From: Oehlia diaphana | Lineage: Eukaryota; Glomeromycota; Glomeromycetes; Glomerales; Glomeraceae | Direction of reading: 5' to 3' | Assembly (NCBI GenBank): GCA_003833135.1 | Contig: QZLH01000126.1 | Coordinates: 92,203 to 156,202, forward strand | DNA: 64,000 bases | Shown here: in pieces, positions 62,673 through 64,000 of the stretch | Position numbering within the stretch: position 1 is the stretch's first letter | Layout of the letters: each line of letters opens with the position of its first letter | Notes under the pieces: generated by a model | Seen by the model: the letters and a program-made list of their open reading frames with translations, nothing else | What the model was told of the DNA's origin: nothing | Databases searched by the model: none | Position numbers and translations under genes: made by a program

Positions 62673-64000
62673 GTTAATTATTTAATTTTGATTCCTTAAA
62701 TTATTTACTATCTATTATATAATGTTTGTATTTATATATAATATTCTTTAAATGATTATTAAAAATATTATATCATTATTAAAAAAAATATAATATATTA
62801 GAAATTTCTTATTAATAATTTGGAATCTTATAGCCATTTTAAATAAGAAATAATTATTTATATAAATTGATTTTAAATTCAATGTAATATTTGATATGTA
62901 AAATTAAAATTTCTTCCCATTCAACTTAATCTTTTTTAAATAATTAACTCTTTAAAATTAATTTTTTATTATTTTAAATTACTTATAATTATAATTTGAA
63001 TTGCCAAATGCTTATACTTTTATAAACTAATATTCAAAAAAAGTTTTATATATTATTATTATTATTTTTAAAAATATAAAATAATGGATAAAAAAGTAAT
63101 ACTAATTACTTACAAATTATAAATACTCATATTCAAATACCATATTAATATAATATATTGTAATATGTATTATCAGTTATCCTCACAGATTTTATATAAT
63201 TGTCGGTTAATCTCATATTACTATGTATTAGCATAATAATAAAATTATTGTGAACAGTCCCATCAAACTGATAATATTATTATTGAACTATATAATTGTC
63301 TAATGCGGCACTACTATATAATATATATACTAGACTATAATCATCCAATAATATATAATTAAAATAGAATAAATGTATTTGTAACAACTAGTTACATATT
63401 TTATTTGTAACATACTTTTTTTATTTTTTTTTAATAATAAATTTAGTATGTATTTTACAAATAAAACTTTTATATGCAAAATTTAATTTGAAAAACTTTT
63501 ACTTAATGTACTTAAGACAGTTTCATAGACAAATTTTAAGTTATAAGCAGTTTCTTGAAATTTTTAAAAAATTTCTCTCGTCTTAGTTATACGACTGATC
63601 TTTTGTTTTTATACTGATCTTAAATTTTAATTGGATAAAAATTGGATTTGTTACAAATAAGATGTATAACAAGTTGTTACAATTAGATTTATCCATTAAA
63701 ATATATATATTTTTACTGGATTAGGGAGTTAAAGTGTAAAAAAAAATTGGTGTCGAATATATTAGCTTTAGAGTAAGGGGTGATAGTTAGCAGTTTTAGC
63801 ATCACATAATCATGTGTAAGCCGAGGTTACTTAAACACGTGCTAAGTCAAATGAGTTTATAAAAAGATGCGTAATACAAACTTTACTAAAAATGGTTAAT
63901 TTTTTGAAATGATTTTGTAATAATTTTAACATACTACAAAAATACATTTAATACATCAAAATGTTTTTGTTATACTTTTGTCATTATTTTGTAATTATAT
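62673..64000. other. AT-rich 3' spacer
   Basis: No coding signal on either strand. It contains a TATATAATTGTC direct repeat (near 63194 and 63290) and a long inverted repeat (63366-63697). The last 250 bases are somewhat GC-richer and hold an ACACGTGCT site near 63834. Confidence 0.5.
63366..63697. mobile_element. candidate foldback/MITE element with long terminal inverted repeats
   Basis: The left arm (TTTGTAACAACTAGTTACAT starting at 63378, running on to TTATTTGTAACA) pairs with the reverse complement of the right arm (63649-63683), with few mismatches over about 35 bp. Weaker pairing of the flanks (AATAAATGTA versus GATAAATCTA) brings each arm to about 45 bp. The spacer is about 235 bp, AT-rich and without an ORF. 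The TAATGGATAAAT and TTGGATAAAAATTGG segments near the right arm are also related to each other. Confidence 0.45.

Overview
The window looks like nuclear DNA from an early-diverging, very AT-rich fungus. A glomeromycotan such as Rhizophagus fits best, but this is inferred from style and not proven. Genes are packed with short (about 50-110 nt) GT-AG introns, exons can be tiny, coding DNA is clearly less AT-rich than the spacers, and the conserved proteins are eukaryotic and fungal in type (Utp22, Csc1, P4-ATPase, Cmc2, Pgk, Arf6). I saw no bacterial operons, CRISPR array, rRNA or convincing tRNA.

Layout. 0.5-8.8 kb (-): a 20-exon ZNFX1-type helicase/zinc-finger gene of about 2,227 residues, ending in an RZ finger. 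8.8-12.3 kb: spacer with hairpins and frameshifted gene relics. 12.3-14.1 kb (+): DHA1-type MFS transporter. 14.1-15.5 kb: spacer with a GC-richer relic and a perfect hairpin. 15.5-19.2 kb (-): CSC1/OSCA-type channel. 19.7-21.7 kb (-): class III CoA-transferase (SUGCT-like). 21.85-22.39 kb: a solo LTR with a CCAT target duplication. 22.6-25.7 kb (-): peroxisomal-type Lon ending in SRL. 26.0-28.7 kb (+): carnitine acetyltransferase ending in AKL, with a second, mitochondrial-type start. 28.9-29.3 kb (-): Cmc2-like twin CX9C protein. 29.8-30.6 kb (+): orphan gene. 31.2-33.1 kb (+): phosphoglycerate kinase. 33.2-34.9 kb (-): second MFS transporter. 35.5-36.4 kb (+): Arf6. 37.3-38.9 kb (+): GDP-mannose 4,6-dehydratase. 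40.0-40.7 kb (-): small membrane protein. 41.8-46.7 kb (-): P4-ATPase flippase. 47.0-49.0 kb (+): type II membrane glycosyltransferase-like protein. 49.2-54.3 kb (-): Utp22/NOL6. 54.3-56.3 kb: spacer with a gene relic and an inverted-repeat element. 56.3-58.7 kb (-): fucose-1-phosphate guanylyltransferase. 59.5-62.7 kb (+): SmgGDS-like armadillo protein. 62.7-64 kb: AT-rich spacer with a 35-45 bp inverted repeat.

How the genes relate. Most are housekeeping genes without operon logic, but two groupings stand out. Lon2 and the carnitine acetyltransferase are divergent, share a 275-bp spacer and both carry peroxisomal tails; a CoA-transferase lies next to them, making a small organellar acyl-CoA neighbourhood. 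Separately, the de novo (GMD) and salvage (FPGT) enzymes leading to GDP-fucose lie about 17 kb apart (GMD end to FPGT stop), with a glycosyltransferase-like gene between.

I did not find an unmistakable new system. The best leads are the alternative first exon of the acetyltransferase, the 5-nt microexon in the ZNFX1 gene, the all-phase-1 exon architecture of the SmgGDS gene, and several unclassified inverted-repeat elements.
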